In this document: positions 25,251 through 36,864 of the stretch, piece by piece
Layout: the number at the start of each line of letters is the position of its first letter
Position numbering within the stretch: position 1 is the first letter of the stretch
Assembly (NCBI GenBank): GCA_021442155.1
Contig: CM038214.1
Location: forward strand, 50,040,703-50,104,702
Origin: Cymbidium sinense
Lineage: Eukaryota > Streptophyta > Magnoliopsida > Asparagales > Orchidaceae
Direction of reading: 5' to 3'
DNA: 64,000 bases
Translations under genes and position numbers: made by a program
The notes under the pieces: generated by a model
Database searches by the model: none
The model's input: the letters and a program-made list of their open reading frames with translations, nothing else
Told to the model about the DNA's origin: nothing

Positions 25251-25270
25251 GGGTTTAGGGTTTAGAGTTT
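25251..25270. repeat. Target-site duplication, right copy (LINE-2)
   Basis: GGGTTTAGGGTTTAGAGTTT. It abuts the truncated 5' end of LINE-2 and matches 21250-21269 base for base. Confidence 0.8.
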
Positions 25271-25404
25271 AGGGTTTAGGGTTGTAGGTTTAGGGTTGTA
25301 GGTTTAAGGTTAGTGTTAGGGTTTTGGGTTTACGGTTTGGGTTTAGGATTTAGGGTTTAGGGTTTATGGTTTAGGGTTTAGGGTTTAGGGTTTATGTTTA
25401 AGAG

Positions 25405-25433
25405 TTTTTTTATTAAATTAAGTAAATCGATAG
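25405..25433. repeat. Junction box, type A
   Basis: A T-run, then ATTAAATTAAGTAAATCGAT. It is followed by GGTTTAGTGTTTAGG and a T-rich body starting TTTTTATTT, the pattern seen after each A box. Confidence 0.75.
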
Positions 25434-26027
25434 GTTTAGTGTTTAGGTTTTTATTTTAGGTTTATTTTAGGTTTATTTTACCTTTAGTTTTAATTTAGTT
25501 TAAGCTTTTTATTCTTAGGTTTATTTTATTTTTTTAGTGTAGTTTAGGTTTTTATTTATTTTATCTTAGTTTCTTTTTATTAGCTTACTTTATTTTATTT
25601 TCTAATTTAATTTTAGGTTTTAGTTTAGGTTTTTTAGTTTATTTAAGTTTAGGTTTGTTTATTTATTTTATTTTTAGGTTTAAGTTTTTAATGTTTTAGG
25701 ATTAAGGGTTTAGGATTTAGTGTTTAGGGTTTAAGGTTTAATGTTTAGGTTTTAGGGATTAGCATTTAGGGTTTAGGGTTTAGAATTTAGGCTTTAGGCT
25801 TTAGGGTTTTTAGGGTTTAGGGTTTAGGGTTTATGGTTAGTTTAGGGTTTAGGGTATTTTAGGGTTTAGGGTTAATTTTAGGGTTTAGGGTTTAGGTTTT
25901 AGAGTTTAGGGTAGTGTTTAGAATTTATGGTTTAGGGTTTAGGGTCGTAGGTTTAGGGTTTAGGGTGTAGAGTTAGTTTTAAGGTTTAGGGTTTAGGGTT
26001 TATGGTTTAGGATTTACGGTTTAGGGA

Positions 26028-26058
26028 TTTTTTTTTTTAAATTAAGTAAACCAGTGGG
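26028..26058. repeat. Junction box, type B
   Basis: A T-run, then AAATTAAGTAAACCAGTGGG, followed by TTTAGGTTTATTTAGTTTA. This right flank recurs at each B box. Confidence 0.75.
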
Positions 26059-27482
26059 TTTAGGTTTATTTAGTTTATTATTTATTTTTTTCAGTTTATT
26101 TTATTTTTTATTTGTGTTTAGGTTTATTATTTATTTTTATTTAGTTTAGTTTATTAATTTTAGGTATATTTATATTACTTTAGGTATTTTATTTTAGTTA
26201 ATTTTTTAAGGTTAGGTTTATTTTTTTGTTGTTTTACTTTTATTATATTTTTAAGGTTTAGGTTTTTATTTCATTTTTGTAGGTTCACATTTTATGTTTT
26301 TATTTTAGGTTTATTTTTAGGTTTTATTTTTTAGTTTATGTTTAGGTTTATTTTTAGTTTATTTTATTTTATTTAGGGTTTTGGTTTAGGTTTAAGTTTA
26401 GTTTAATTAAGGTTTAGGATTGGGTTTTATTTATTTTAGTTTCATTTATTTTCTAGTTTTTTTATTTTAGTTTTTTATTTTATTTAGTTTAGGTTTAGTT
26501 TTCTTTTTAGTTTAGGGTTTAGGTTTTATTCTTTATTTATTTTTAGGTTTTATTTTTGAGGTTTATATTTTTGGTTTAGGTTTTTATTTTATTTTATTTT
26601 AAGTTTATTTTATTTTTATTTTATTAATGTTTTTTATTCTTAATTTTATTATATTTTATAGTTTAGTTCAGGTTTATCTTTATTTAATTTAAGTTTTTCA
26701 TTTATTATTTTATTTTAATTTTAGGTTTAGGTTTAGGCTTTAATTTAGGTTTTTATATTCTATTATATTTTTTTTATTTAGGTTTAGGTTTTATTTATTT
26801 ATTTATTTTATTTTTAGGTTTTATTTAGTTAAGGTTTAGGTTTTTAGGTTTTTAGTTAGGGTTAAGGGTTTAGGGTCTTAGGGTTTAGGGTTTTAGGATT
26901 TAGGATTTAGGGTTAGGGTTTAGGCTTTAGGGTTTAAGGTTTAGTGTTTAAGCTTTATGGTTTAGGGTTTTTAGGGTTTAGGTTTAGTTACATAAGGTCA
27001 GGTTGATTTAGGGTTTAGGTTTAGTTTAGGATTTTAGTTTATGGTTGTTTAGTTTAGGGTTTTATGGTTTAGGTTGGAGTTAGGTAGTTTTAAGGTTTAA
27101 GTTTCATTTAGGGTTTAGGGTTTAGGGTTAAGGTTGTAAGTTTAAGGTTAGGTTTAGGGTTTAGAGTTTAGGGTAGGTTTAGGGTGTAGTTTAAGGTTTA
27201 GAATTAGTTTTAGAGTTTAGGGTTTAGGGTTTAGGATAAGGGTTTATAAGGAGTTTAGGGTTTAGGGTTTAATTTAAGGATTTAGGGTTTTGAGTTGATG
27301 GTTTAAGCTTTAGGGTTTAAGGTTTAGGGTTCAGGGTTACCGTAGGGTTTATGGTTTAGGCTTTTTAGGATTTAAAATTTAGGGTTTTTAGGGTTTAGGG
27401 TTTTGGGTTTAGTGTTTATGGTAGTAGGTTTAGGGTTTATGGTTTAGGGTTAGTGTTAGGGTTTAGGGTTTAGGGTTTAGTA

Positions 27483-27512
27483 TTTTTTTATTAAATTATG
27501 TAAACTGGTAGG
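27483..27512. repeat. Junction box, type A
   Basis: A T-run, then ATTAAATTATGTAAACTGGT. It lies 1455 bases after the previous B box. The next box to the right, once LINE-3 is removed, falls about 0.5 kb away. Confidence 0.75.
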
Positions 27513-27827
27513 TTTACATTTAGTGTTTAGGTTTCTATTTAGTTTTTATTTTATTTTATTTTATTTTAGGGTAATTTTATGTTTATTTTATTTTTATTTT
27601 ACGTTTGGTTTTAATTTAATTTAAGTTTTTATTCTTAAGTTTATTTTATTTTTTCTAGTTTATATAAATTTAAGTATTTTTTTATTTTATTTTTAGGTTT
27701 TATTTAGTTTTGGTTTAGGATTTTAGGTTTTTAGGGTTTATGGTTTAAGGTTTAGGGTTTAGGGTTTAGGGTTTAAGATTTATGGTTTTAGGATTTAGGA
27801 TTTTAGGGTTTAGGGTTAGGGTTAGGG

Positions 27828-27869
27828 TTTAGGGTTTAGGGTTTAGGGTTTAGGGTTTAGGGTTTAGGA
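27828..27869 (+). repeat. Perfect telomeric heptamer run
   Basis: Five consecutive perfect TTTAGGG units followed by TTTAGGA, preceded by two TTAGGG hexamers. It is one of the least degenerate stretches in the window. With four or more GGG tracts at short spacing it has the primary sequence of a G-quadruplex on the plus strand. Confidence 0.85.
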
Positions 27870-27970
27870 TTTAGTGTTAAGGCTTTAAGGTTTAGGGTTT
27901 TCAGGCTTTAGGGTTTAAGGTTTAGGGTTAGCTTAGGGTTTAGGGTTTAGGGTTTTAGGGTTTAGGGTTT

Positions 27971-27980
27971 AGGTTTTTTT
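27971..27980. repeat. Target-site duplication, left copy (LINE-3)
   Basis: AGGTTTTTTT. The same ten bases occur at 32642-32651, directly before an A-run, so the rebuilt target is a TTTT/AAAA site at a type B junction box. Confidence 0.65.
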
Positions 27981-28039
27981 ATTTTTTTATTATTATTTTT
28001 TTTTGGGAAACCCCATATAGGAGAATTTTATTGCCACAA

Positions 28040-31000
28040 AAAAAGGGTTACGAGGTCCTTAAAGGGGATAAACTCTAGAACTATCATAGCTCTGATCTAG
28101 GAGTAAATCACTAACTACAACCAAAAGCAAAAGAAAAAAAAGAAAGCAAAAGATACAAATTGATTAACATAAGAAGCCAATGGAAGATTATGGCCAATTC
28201 TCTGCAGAATGTGAGAATGCATGACATTATGGAGTAAACCTGCAAGAGGACAAGAGAGAAGCACCTGCAAAATTATAGACAGAAAGATATTAGAGCAGTT
28301 AAGGTAATACAGACAAAATGATAACTGAAAATTGCATAATCTGAGAATGATAGTAAGGAAGTGTGATAGAGAAGGCTCAGGCTCAGTCACACCAAGTTGG
28401 GGCAGATGCAAATATGAGCATCCAAACTTCAACAAAAGGGTTACATCACAAGAGCAACTACCAAACCAAAAGAGAGTGAAATCATCACATCCATCATAGA
28501 AAACAAACCAATATATCAGTCATTCAAAGAAGATCTTTTGAGCCTTAATACCTGCAAACATAAGCAAAGCCATATACAGAGTAGAAGAAAGAGCAGCAAA
28601 GAGCAGAATGGATAAGAGGATCCCATGCAAAATATATGTCATCATATTAGGCCCCATCACATGATAATCCCAACACAAATGAAAGAAAGCCATCATTGTC
28701 AGGTCAACCATATTTTTAACCAGATCTAAGGGTTTAATGAGACCAGCAAGAAGACCCACCACAGAGAAATAGCAAAAAAGGTCAGGCAAAGGTAAGAAGC
28801 AATAGAAGATCAGATGTAATACCTGCTGAAATCCAGCTAGGCAAATACAAAAGCATGGTATTAACTCCATCCCAAACTTATATGATAATAATAAATATAC
28901 AACCTTGGTAAACAGCCCAGTAAACAACACAGGGATATTTCCCAGAAAAGGAAGTCCAATGAATGTAAGTAATGCAGATGTTAACAACCTTCTTGTTGTA
29001 GAAGTTAGAAACCAGCAAGTGTAAAGGAAGATAGCATACCCCCAACCCAAATTATCACAGGAATTGCATAAGTCTATCAGAGAAGAGATGGGAATACAAC
29101 AGTAGATTAGAAGAAACAGGTAAAGGGCTGCTCCCGACCATAAACAATTCCAATAAAAGGCAATAAGAGATAACACCCGAGCGCAGCAACAAACTCAATA
29201 GTCTAGTTCTTACATGGATTAATAGACAAGGCGAGTCCATCCATTTAGAGTAAACAAAATCAAGTAAAGCAAAAGCATAATCACAATGATCTGTATAATT
29301 CTAACAGATCCAAGAGGGATAAAATAGCAGCAAGAGAGATCAGCTGCAGCCCAGATGTTAACAACAAAAATAGTCAGAATATCAAAAGGGAAGAAACAGC
29401 CAACAACCACAAAGACAACTTGTTGGACAAAGGACCTGAAAATCCAAAAGCCAATGGTGGAAACAAAAATACAATTATTACACCCACCATATAAAACTCC
29501 ATTAAAAAGTATAGATGTAAAATAGAAATAAAATGGGTTCAAAAGATAATCAACAGAAAAATCCTTCTAGATAAAGATGATCAGGCTAGTAGCTAAACCC
29601 ACATCCTCAGTAAAGGTAAACTGATAAGCCATTAAGTAAGTCCAAACTTTCAATGAAATAATAAAATTGAACAGGAAATTATAGTTTCTCTCCTGGCAGG
29701 TTGGGTATATGAGGTTAGCCAAAACAATCATCAAAATAACTCCAGAAGCACCCTGCTGAACATGATAAACAACCTCAGTAGCAGCTTGCTGGACATAAGA
29801 CTCAATGAACCAGATCATCCAACAACCAAGAAAGAAAATAACAACAAGTTGGCCATAAAACCACCCATTCAAAATAGATAATGCATAAGTTAATTCCCAG
29901 ATAGAATGGGAAGTGGTTGCCAAGACTAGGAACAGATGGAAAAATAGCGGCTTGAAGTCGAGTACCAAATGTTAACATCACAACATTAAAATCAAAAGGC
30001 AAGAAATAGCCAACAACCACAAAGACAACCTGCTGGACAAAGGACCCAAAAATCCAAAGGCCAACAGTGGAAATAATAATATAATTATTACACACACCAT
30101 ATAAAACTCCATTAAAAATCAGAGATGTAAAATAGAAACAAAATGGGTTCAAAGGAAAATGAACATAAATATCCTTCCAAATAAGGATGATCAGCTTTGC
30201 TAACATCCTCGAGAAAAGCGAAAAGCCAATAAGTAAGTCCAATCTGATGAGATAAAAAATAAATAGGAAATTGCGCTTTCTCTTGGGGTTATATGAGGTT
30301 AGCCAAAGAAATCAGCAAAATAACTCCAAAAGCACCCTGCTGAACATGATGGACAACCTCAATAGCAGCATGCTGGACATAAGATTCAATGATCCAGATT
30401 AGCCAACAACCAAGATAGAAAATAATAGCAACTTGGCCATAAAACCACCCATTCAAAATAGACAATGCATAAGATAAATCCCAGATAGATAGGGAAGTGG
30501 TCTGGCCAAGGCTAGCTAAACCAAGATGTAAGAAAATAGCAGTAGTTTATAAAGACCACAAACATATAAAGATCAGCAAAAGCCCTATTGCTAACAAGAA
30601 AATCAAGCAGAAAAGCAAAAGCCACCATGCAGTCAACAACCTCAATAGAGGCCTGCAGGAAAAAAGGCCCAAAAATACAACAGCCAACAATTAAAACATC
30701 AACACAGATATTTCACCCTACATAAGATAAACCAGTAAAGACCAATGGTACAACATAGTTTATTAAGTGGTTCAAAGAAACGTCATCTTTTATATCCATC
30801 AAGACAAATAATATCAGGCCAGTAGCTAATCCCACAACATTAGTAATATTGGAATTCAAGAAATAATTCCAATTCTACAGAGAAGAAGTTATAATAGCAA
30901 GGATATTGCAAGATCCCTCCTTACAGGTTGTGGAGGTAAGGTTATGGAGCATAGGAGAGGCTACAACCATAATAAGGGGAAGAATATCAGATAAATTAGG

Positions 31001-31485
31001 GTCAGCCATAAATTTATATAGAAGTATAGCAGTTAGACATTGAGGCAAGGGTGCCAGAATATAAGTCCAGAAAAAGGAAAGAAATCTATCCCTGTTGATA
31101 AAAAAATACAGCAAAAAATAGAGCATTAAGTAATACATCTCCCACCAACAGACAAGAAACATCTTACCAGTAACAGTAAGACCCCAAACAAGGTTGGCAT
31201 AATTAAACCAACAGCAGATGTCACATAGCTCAGCAAAGGACCAACAAGGAGTAATAGGATGAGCATCAGCAAATTCCAAAGGAATAGCAACACATTAACA
31301 GTAAAAGCAGTAGAAGCAGTAAGCTCTTAATTAAAGTTAAGGCAGTTAAACCAACAACACATGCCACAGAGATCAACAAATAAGCGAAAGGATATCGATG
31401 ATGCATGAAATACCAAAGAAACAACAACACTAAGTAGAAAGTGATCATGCAGTTAAACAGGTATTGAATCAGGTCAATCCAATAG
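28040..31485 (-). repeat. Long repetitive 3' region of LINE-3 with internal repeats of about 0.6 kb
   Basis: Phrases recur roughly 590-610 bases apart. AAAGGACC...AATCCAAAAGCCAA near 29434 returns near 30040. CAACCAAGAAAGAAAATAAC near 29825 returns as CAACCAAGATAGAAAATAAT near 30408. GTTGGCCATAAAACCACCCA follows each. Long minus-strand open frames here (28520-29176, 29219-30242, 30875-31279) translate to Leu/Phe/Ile-rich strings with no recognisable domain. Confidence 0.7.
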
Positions 31486-31491
31486 GTTAGA

Positions 31492-32452
31492 TTAATTTTT
31501 GAGATAAGGGAGCCTAGTATTGTCGAGATTAATCGAGCCATGCAAATGTTTAGGTAGTGTTAGTTGATCAAAGAAATTTATTCCATTCAATCTAGCACCC
31601 ATTGGCGGTGTCGGATATACATTACCCTCACGCCATACATGAGTGATTTTAAAATAGAGTTGGGTAAGGAGAGCTCTAGTTTGCTTGAGAAGATAGTATA
31701 ATTCTATATTTCCCATTTTAGTGGAAGTCAAAAGATCAATCATTAGAAGGGCATCCACCTCAATCCAGATATTGAGTTAACCTTTTTGAAGGCAAATCTC
31801 AAAAGCTTTGTAGACTGCCATGAGCTCAGCAAAGAGAACAGAGCAAGAATTAAGGGGGTAAGCAAAAGCATATAGGACTTTACCGTTAAGGTTTCTGAAA
31901 ATGCCACCACAGCCTAAACCTTTATGAGATACAGAGCCATCAGTGTTAATTTTAATAGTATTAGCATGAGGTTTTACCCAATAGACAATCTTGTCATCTT
32001 TATAGTGTGGTTGATCCGGCAAGTTAAAACCTAGTTTATTGGCCACAAATTTACAACCTTTGAATTGTTTGTAGTTAATGAGATTTGCATTGAACAAGTC
32101 ACAAATTTTGTTTTTAATTCTAGCAATTATCCTCATGTAGTTCATAGGGATCCCATGATGTTTTGCATCATTTCGGTCCATCCATATGAACCAAATAAGA
32201 GTGATAACAGTTATGACTTTAATGTGACCTTTAATAGTGTTGTCAAAATAAACTTCAAGAAGTTTGGTATAAAGTTAAGGAGCCATTGTAAATGACAATG
32301 TTAAAGAGGTCATCATACCAAATCCAAAGTTTAGAAGCAATGGCCCCATTAACAAAAACATGATTCACATTCTCAATGTGATAGTAGCATTGGCATTTTG
32401 AAGGTAATTGAAAACCTTTACAATAAGGAGTCAACAGGATGAAGTTTTTCAA
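31492..32452 (-). pseudogene. LINE-3 ORF2 remnant: linker and RNase H
   Basis: At 32452-32255 the minus strand encodes a piece of the reverse transcriptase-associated linker with YYHIENVNHVFVNG and WYDDLFN. After a shift, 32181-31777 reads MDRNDAKHHGIPM and then an RNase H type-1 fold: IKINTDGSV (catalytic Asp), GGIFRNLNGKVLYAFA, and AELMAVYKAFEICLQKG (catalytic Glu). It continues in a further frame at 31758-31492 with MDALLMIDLL (third Asp) and HVWREGN (the conserved His region). The usual ACADYLA after HVWREGN is replaced by divergent sequence. Plant L1s often carry such an RNase H after the reverse transcriptase. Frameshifts near 32200 and 31770 break it. Confidence 0.82.
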
Positions 32453-32644
32453 AATGCCAAGTAAGAAGAATAAGAAGTAGGGATAGTGTTATTCCATAGT
32501 ATTAAAACACATTGAAAATCATTTTAATGTGAATCCAAACATTTTAAAGTTGAAATCACCATTATATGAAAGCTTAAAAAGGATCTGATCTTGATTGCTA
32601 GGAATGATAGGAATAGTAGTAAGCTTGTTTAAAAGAAAGGAAGG

Positions 32645-32673
32645 TTTTTTTTAAAATTAAGTAAACCAGTAGG
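32645..32673. repeat. Junction box, type B, and LINE-3 insertion point
   Basis: A T-run, AAAATTAAGTAAACCAGTAGG, then TTTAGGTATATTTAGTTTA. The T-run forms part of the LINE-3 target-site duplication. Confidence 0.75.
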
Positions 32674-34082
32674 TTTAGGTATATTTAGTTTACTTTTTTT
32701 TTATTGTAGTTTATTTTATTCTTTATTTTTATTTAGTTTAGTTTATTTATTTTAGGTTTATTTATATTAGTTTAGGTTTTTTATTTTAGTTAATTTTTTA
32801 GGTTTAGGTTTAGGTTTATTTTTTTAGTTGAGTTTTATTTTTATTTTGTTTCTTAGGTTTAGGTTTTATTATTTATTTTTAGATTTAGGTTTAGGTTTCT
32901 ATTTCATTTTTGTAGGTTTAGGTTTTAGGTTTTTATTTTAGGTTTATTTTTAGGTTTTATTTTTTAGTTTAGGTTTAAGTTTATTTTAAGTTTATTTTCT
33001 TTTATTTAGAGTTTAGGTTGAGGTTTAGGTTTATTTTAATTAAGGTTTAGGTTAGGGTTTTATTTATTTTAATTTAGTTTATTTTTAAGTTTATTTAATT
33101 TAATTTATTTTATTTTATTTAGTTTAGGTTTAGTTTTTTTTTAGTTTAGGGTTTAGGTTTTATTTATTTTTAGGTTTTTTTTATATTTAGGTTAAATTTT
33201 TTATTTAGTTTTTTATTTTATTTTATTTTAGGTTTACTTTATTTTTATTTAAAGTTTAGTTTATATTTTATTAATGTTTTTTATTATTAGGTTTATTTTA
33301 CTTTTTTAGTTTAGTTTAGGTTTTTCTTTTTTTTTCTTTATTTTTTTTATTTTTTTATTTTATTTTAGTTGTTAGTTTAGGTTTAACTTTTAGTTTAAGT
33401 TTTTATTTATTTTATTTTATTATTTTATTTAAGTTTAGATTTTATTTATTTATATTAATTTTAGGTTTTATTTAGTTTAAGTTTTTAGGGTTTATGGTTT
33501 AGGGTTTAGGTTTTAGGGTTTTTAGGTTTAGGGTTTTAGGATTTAAGGTTTAGGATTTAGGGTTTAGTGTTTAATCTTTAGGGTTTAAGGTTTTAGCATT
33601 TAGGGTTTAGGTTTAGGGTTATCTTAGGGTTTACGATTACTTTAGGTTTTAGGGTTTAGGGTTTAGGATTTAGGCTTTAGGTTTTATGGTTTTAGGATTT
33701 AGGATTTAGGGTTTAGGGTTCAGGGTTTAGGTTTCTGGTTTAGGGTTTAGTGAGTTAGGGTTTAGGTTTAGTTTTAGGTTTATGCCTAGGTTTTAGGGTT
33801 TAGGGTATACATCTCAAGGTTTAGGGTTAAGAGTTTTTTAGGGTTTAGGGTTAGTTTTAGGGTTTAGGATTTAGGGTTAGTTTAGGGTTTAGTGTTTAGG
33901 CTTTATGGTTTATTTAGGGTTTAGGGTTTAGGGTTTAAGGTTAGGGTTAGGGTTTAGGGTTTAGGGTTTAGGGTTTAGGTTTAAGCATTAAGGTTTAGGG
34001 TTGAGTGTTTAGGGTTTGCTTAGTGTTTAGGGTTTTTTAGGGTTTGGGGTTTAGGGTTATAGGTTTAGGGTTTAGGGTTTAG

Positions 34083-34113
34083 TTTTTTTTAATAAAAAAT
34101 TAAGTAAATCGAT
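34083..34113. repeat. Junction box, type A
   Basis: A T-run, AATAAAAAATTAAGTAAATC, then GAT. It is followed by the GTTTTTATTT-type body typical of A boxes. Confidence 0.7.
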
Positions 34114-34822
34114 ATTTTTTTGGTTCAGGGTTTAAGTTTTTATTTAGTTTTTATTTTATTTTATTTTAGAACTATTTAAAGTTTATTTTATTTTTATTTT
34201 ACATTTAGTTTTTATTTTATTTATGTTTCCTATTCTTAGTGTTATTTTATCTTATTTAGGTTTAGGGTTTTTTTATTTATTTTAATTTTAGGTTTTACTT
34301 TGTTTAGGTTTAGCTTTCTAGGTTTTTATGGTTTAGTGTTTAGAGTTTAAGGTTTTAGGGTTTCAGGTTTTAGGGTTTAGGGTTTCAGGTTAGTGTTTAG
34401 GGTTTAAGGTTTAGAGTTTAGGGTTTAGGGTTTAGCCTTTAGGCTTTAGGGTTTAGGGTTTTTAGGCTTTAGGGTTTAGGGTTAGATTATTGTTTAGGAT
34501 TTTTTGGGTTTAGTGTGTAAGATTTTGGGTTTAAGGTTTTAGGTTTTAGATTTAAGGTTTAGGGTTTAGCATTTATGGTTTAGGGTATACAGTTTAGGGT
34601 TTAGGGTTTAGGATTTTTTAGGGTTTAGGGATTAGGGTTTAGGGTTTTGGGTTGTAGGTTTGGGGTTGTATGTTTAGGGTTTAGGGTTTAGGGTTTATAA
34701 TTTAGGATTTAGGGTTTAGGGTTTTGGGTATTTTAGGGTTTTTAGGGCTGTAGGTTTAGGGTTTAGAGTTAATTTTAGGGTTTACGGTTTAGGGTTTATT
34801 ATTTAGGATTAAGGGTTTAGGG

Positions 34823-34849
34823 TTTTTTTTAATTAAGTAAACCAGTAGG
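34823..34849. repeat. Junction box, type B
   Basis: A T-run followed by AATTAAGTAAACCAGTAGG, then TTTAGGTTTATTTAGTTTA. This is close to a consensus copy. Confidence 0.8.
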
Positions 34850-36277
34850 TTTAGGTTTATTTAGTTTACTTTTTTGTTATTTTAGTTTATTTTATTTTTA
34901 ATTTTTTATTTAAATTTATTTTTTTATTTAGTTTAGTTTATTTATTTTAGGTTTATTTATATTAGTTTATTTTTTTATTTTAGTGAATTTTTTAGGTTTA
35001 GGTTTAGGTTTAGGTTTATTTCTTTAGTTGAGTTTTATTTTTATTTTGTTTTTTAGGTTTAGGTTTTATTACTTACTTTTAGGATTAGGTTTAGGTTTCT
35101 ATTTAATTTTTGTAGGTTAAGGTTTTAGGTTTTTATTTTAGGTTTATTTTTAGGTTTTATTTTTAAGTTCAGGTTTAGGTTTATTTTTAGTTTATTTTAT
35201 TTTTTTTGGGGGTTTAGGTTTAATTAGGTTTAAGTTTGGGATTTATTTTAGTTTAGTTTATTTTAGGTTTATTTAATTTAATTTAATTTATTTTATTTAG
35301 TTTAGGTTTAGTTTTTTTTTTAGTTTAGGGTTTAGGTTTATTTATTTTTAGGTTTTCTTTGGTTTATATTTTAGGTTTAGGTTTTATTTAGTTTTTATTT
35401 TATTTTATTTTTTAGGTTTACTTTATTTTTTATTTTAAGTTTAGTTTATATTTTAGGTTTTTTTATTAGGTTTTTTACTTTTTAGTTTAGTTTAGGTTTT
35501 TTCTTTATTTTATTTGTATTTTAAATTTTATTTTAGTTTTTAGTTTAGGTTTAAGTTTTAGTTTATGTTTTTATTTTATTTTATTTTAGTATTTTACTTA
35601 AGTTTAAATTTTATTTATTTATTTTATTCTTAGGTTTTATTTAGTTTAGGTTTTTAGGGTTTAGGTTCAAGGTTTAGGGTTTAGGGTTTTAAGATTTAGG
35701 GTTTAGGGTTTAGGGTTTAGTGTTTAAGCTTTAGTGTTTAAGGTTTTAGGGTTTGGGGTTTAGGGTTTATGGTTTAGGGTTAGCTTAGGGTTTAGGGTTA
35801 GTTTAGGGTTTAGGATTTAGGGTATAGGATTTAAGCTTTAGGTTTTGTGGTTTTAGGGTTTAGGACTTTGGGTTTAGGGTTAGCTTAGCTTTTAGGGTTT
35901 AGGGTTTTATTGTTTATGGTTTAGGGTTTAGGGTTTAGGGTCAAGGTTAGGGTTTTTGGTTTAGGGTTTAGGGTTTATGCTTTAGGTTTTAGGATTTAGG
36001 GTATATGGCTTAGGGTTTATGGTTTGTTTTAGGGTTCAGGGTTTATTTAGGGCTTAGTGTTTAGGGTTTATGTTTAGTTTAGGGTTTAAAGTTTAGGGTG
36101 TTAGGGATTAGGATTTAAGGTTAGGGTTAGGGTTTAAGGTTTAGGGTTTAGGGTTTAGGGTTTAAGCATTAGAGTTTAGGGTTGAGTGTTTAGGGTTTTC
36201 TTAGTGTTTAGAGTTTTTAGGGTTTGGGGTTTAGGGTTTGGGGTTTAGGGTAATAGGTTTAGGATTTAGGGTCTAGC

Positions 36278-36305
36278 TTTTTTAAAAAAATTAAGTAAAC
36301 ACCCA
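36278..36305. repeat. Junction box, type A (3' end altered)
   Basis: A T-run, then AAAAAAATTAAGTAAACACC. The right half differs from other A boxes but the spacing fits. Confidence 0.65.
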
Positions 36306-36834
36306 CTTTTAGGTTCAGTTTAAGTTTATTTATTTATTTTACCATTTTAAGTTTATTTACATTAGTTTTATTTATTTAAGTATTTTATTCTTAGTTTTAT
36401 CTTATTTAGGTTTAGGGTTTTTTATTTATTGTACTTTTAGGTTTTATTTTGTTTAGGTTTATCTTTTTAGGTTTTTAGGGTTTAGCATTTAGAGTTTAGG
36501 GTTTTAAGGTTTAGGATTTTAGGGTTTAGGGTTTCAGGTTAATGTTTTGGGTTTAGGGTTTAGGGTTTAGTGTTTAGGGTTTATGGTTTAGGGTTTTTAG
36601 GCTTTAGGGTTTATGGTTAGATTAGGGTTTAGGGTTTTTTGGGGTTTAGTGTGTAAGATTTAGGGTTTAGGATTATAGGTTTCTGGTTTGAGGATTAGGG
36701 TTTAGGGTTTATGGTTTAGGGTATACAGTTTAGGGTTTAGGGTTTTTTAAGGTTTAGGGTTTAGGGTTGTAGGTTTAGCGTTTAGGGTTTCAAGTTAGTT
36801 TTATGGTTTAAGGTTTAGGATTTAGGGTTTAGGG

Positions 36835-36864
36835 TTTTTTATTTTTAAATTAACTAAACTGGTA
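36835..36864. repeat. Junction box, type B
   Basis: A T-run interrupted by A, then AAATTAACTAAACTGGTAG, followed by TTTTAAGTTTATTTAGTTTA. Confidence 0.7.

Larger units (their letters stand above)
25271..27970. repeat. Higher-order telomere-derived satellite, middle block, part 1
   Basis: The organisation is clear here: TTTAGGG-like arrays, box type A (25405), short body and heptamers, box type B (26028), long T-rich body (26050-26850), heptamer array (26860-27480), then box A again (27483). The distances are about 623 and 1455 bases. Sequence to the right of the B box here aligns with that to the right of the B boxes near 32645, 34823, 36835 and 38807. No gene. Confidence 0.88.
27981..32641 (-). 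mobile_element. L1-type LINE, 5'-truncated (LINE-3)
   Basis: Minus strand, about 4.66 kb. The left edge is a T-rich tail (27981-28004) with ATT interruptions, then the conserved 3' end (AATAAAATTC complement near 28025). The repetitive 3' region (28040-31485), RNase H (31492-32181) and the end of the cysteine/histidine linker (32255-32452) follow, up to truncation at 32641. A 10-bp duplication flanks it. This is the best preserved RNase H among the copies. Confidence 0.9.
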
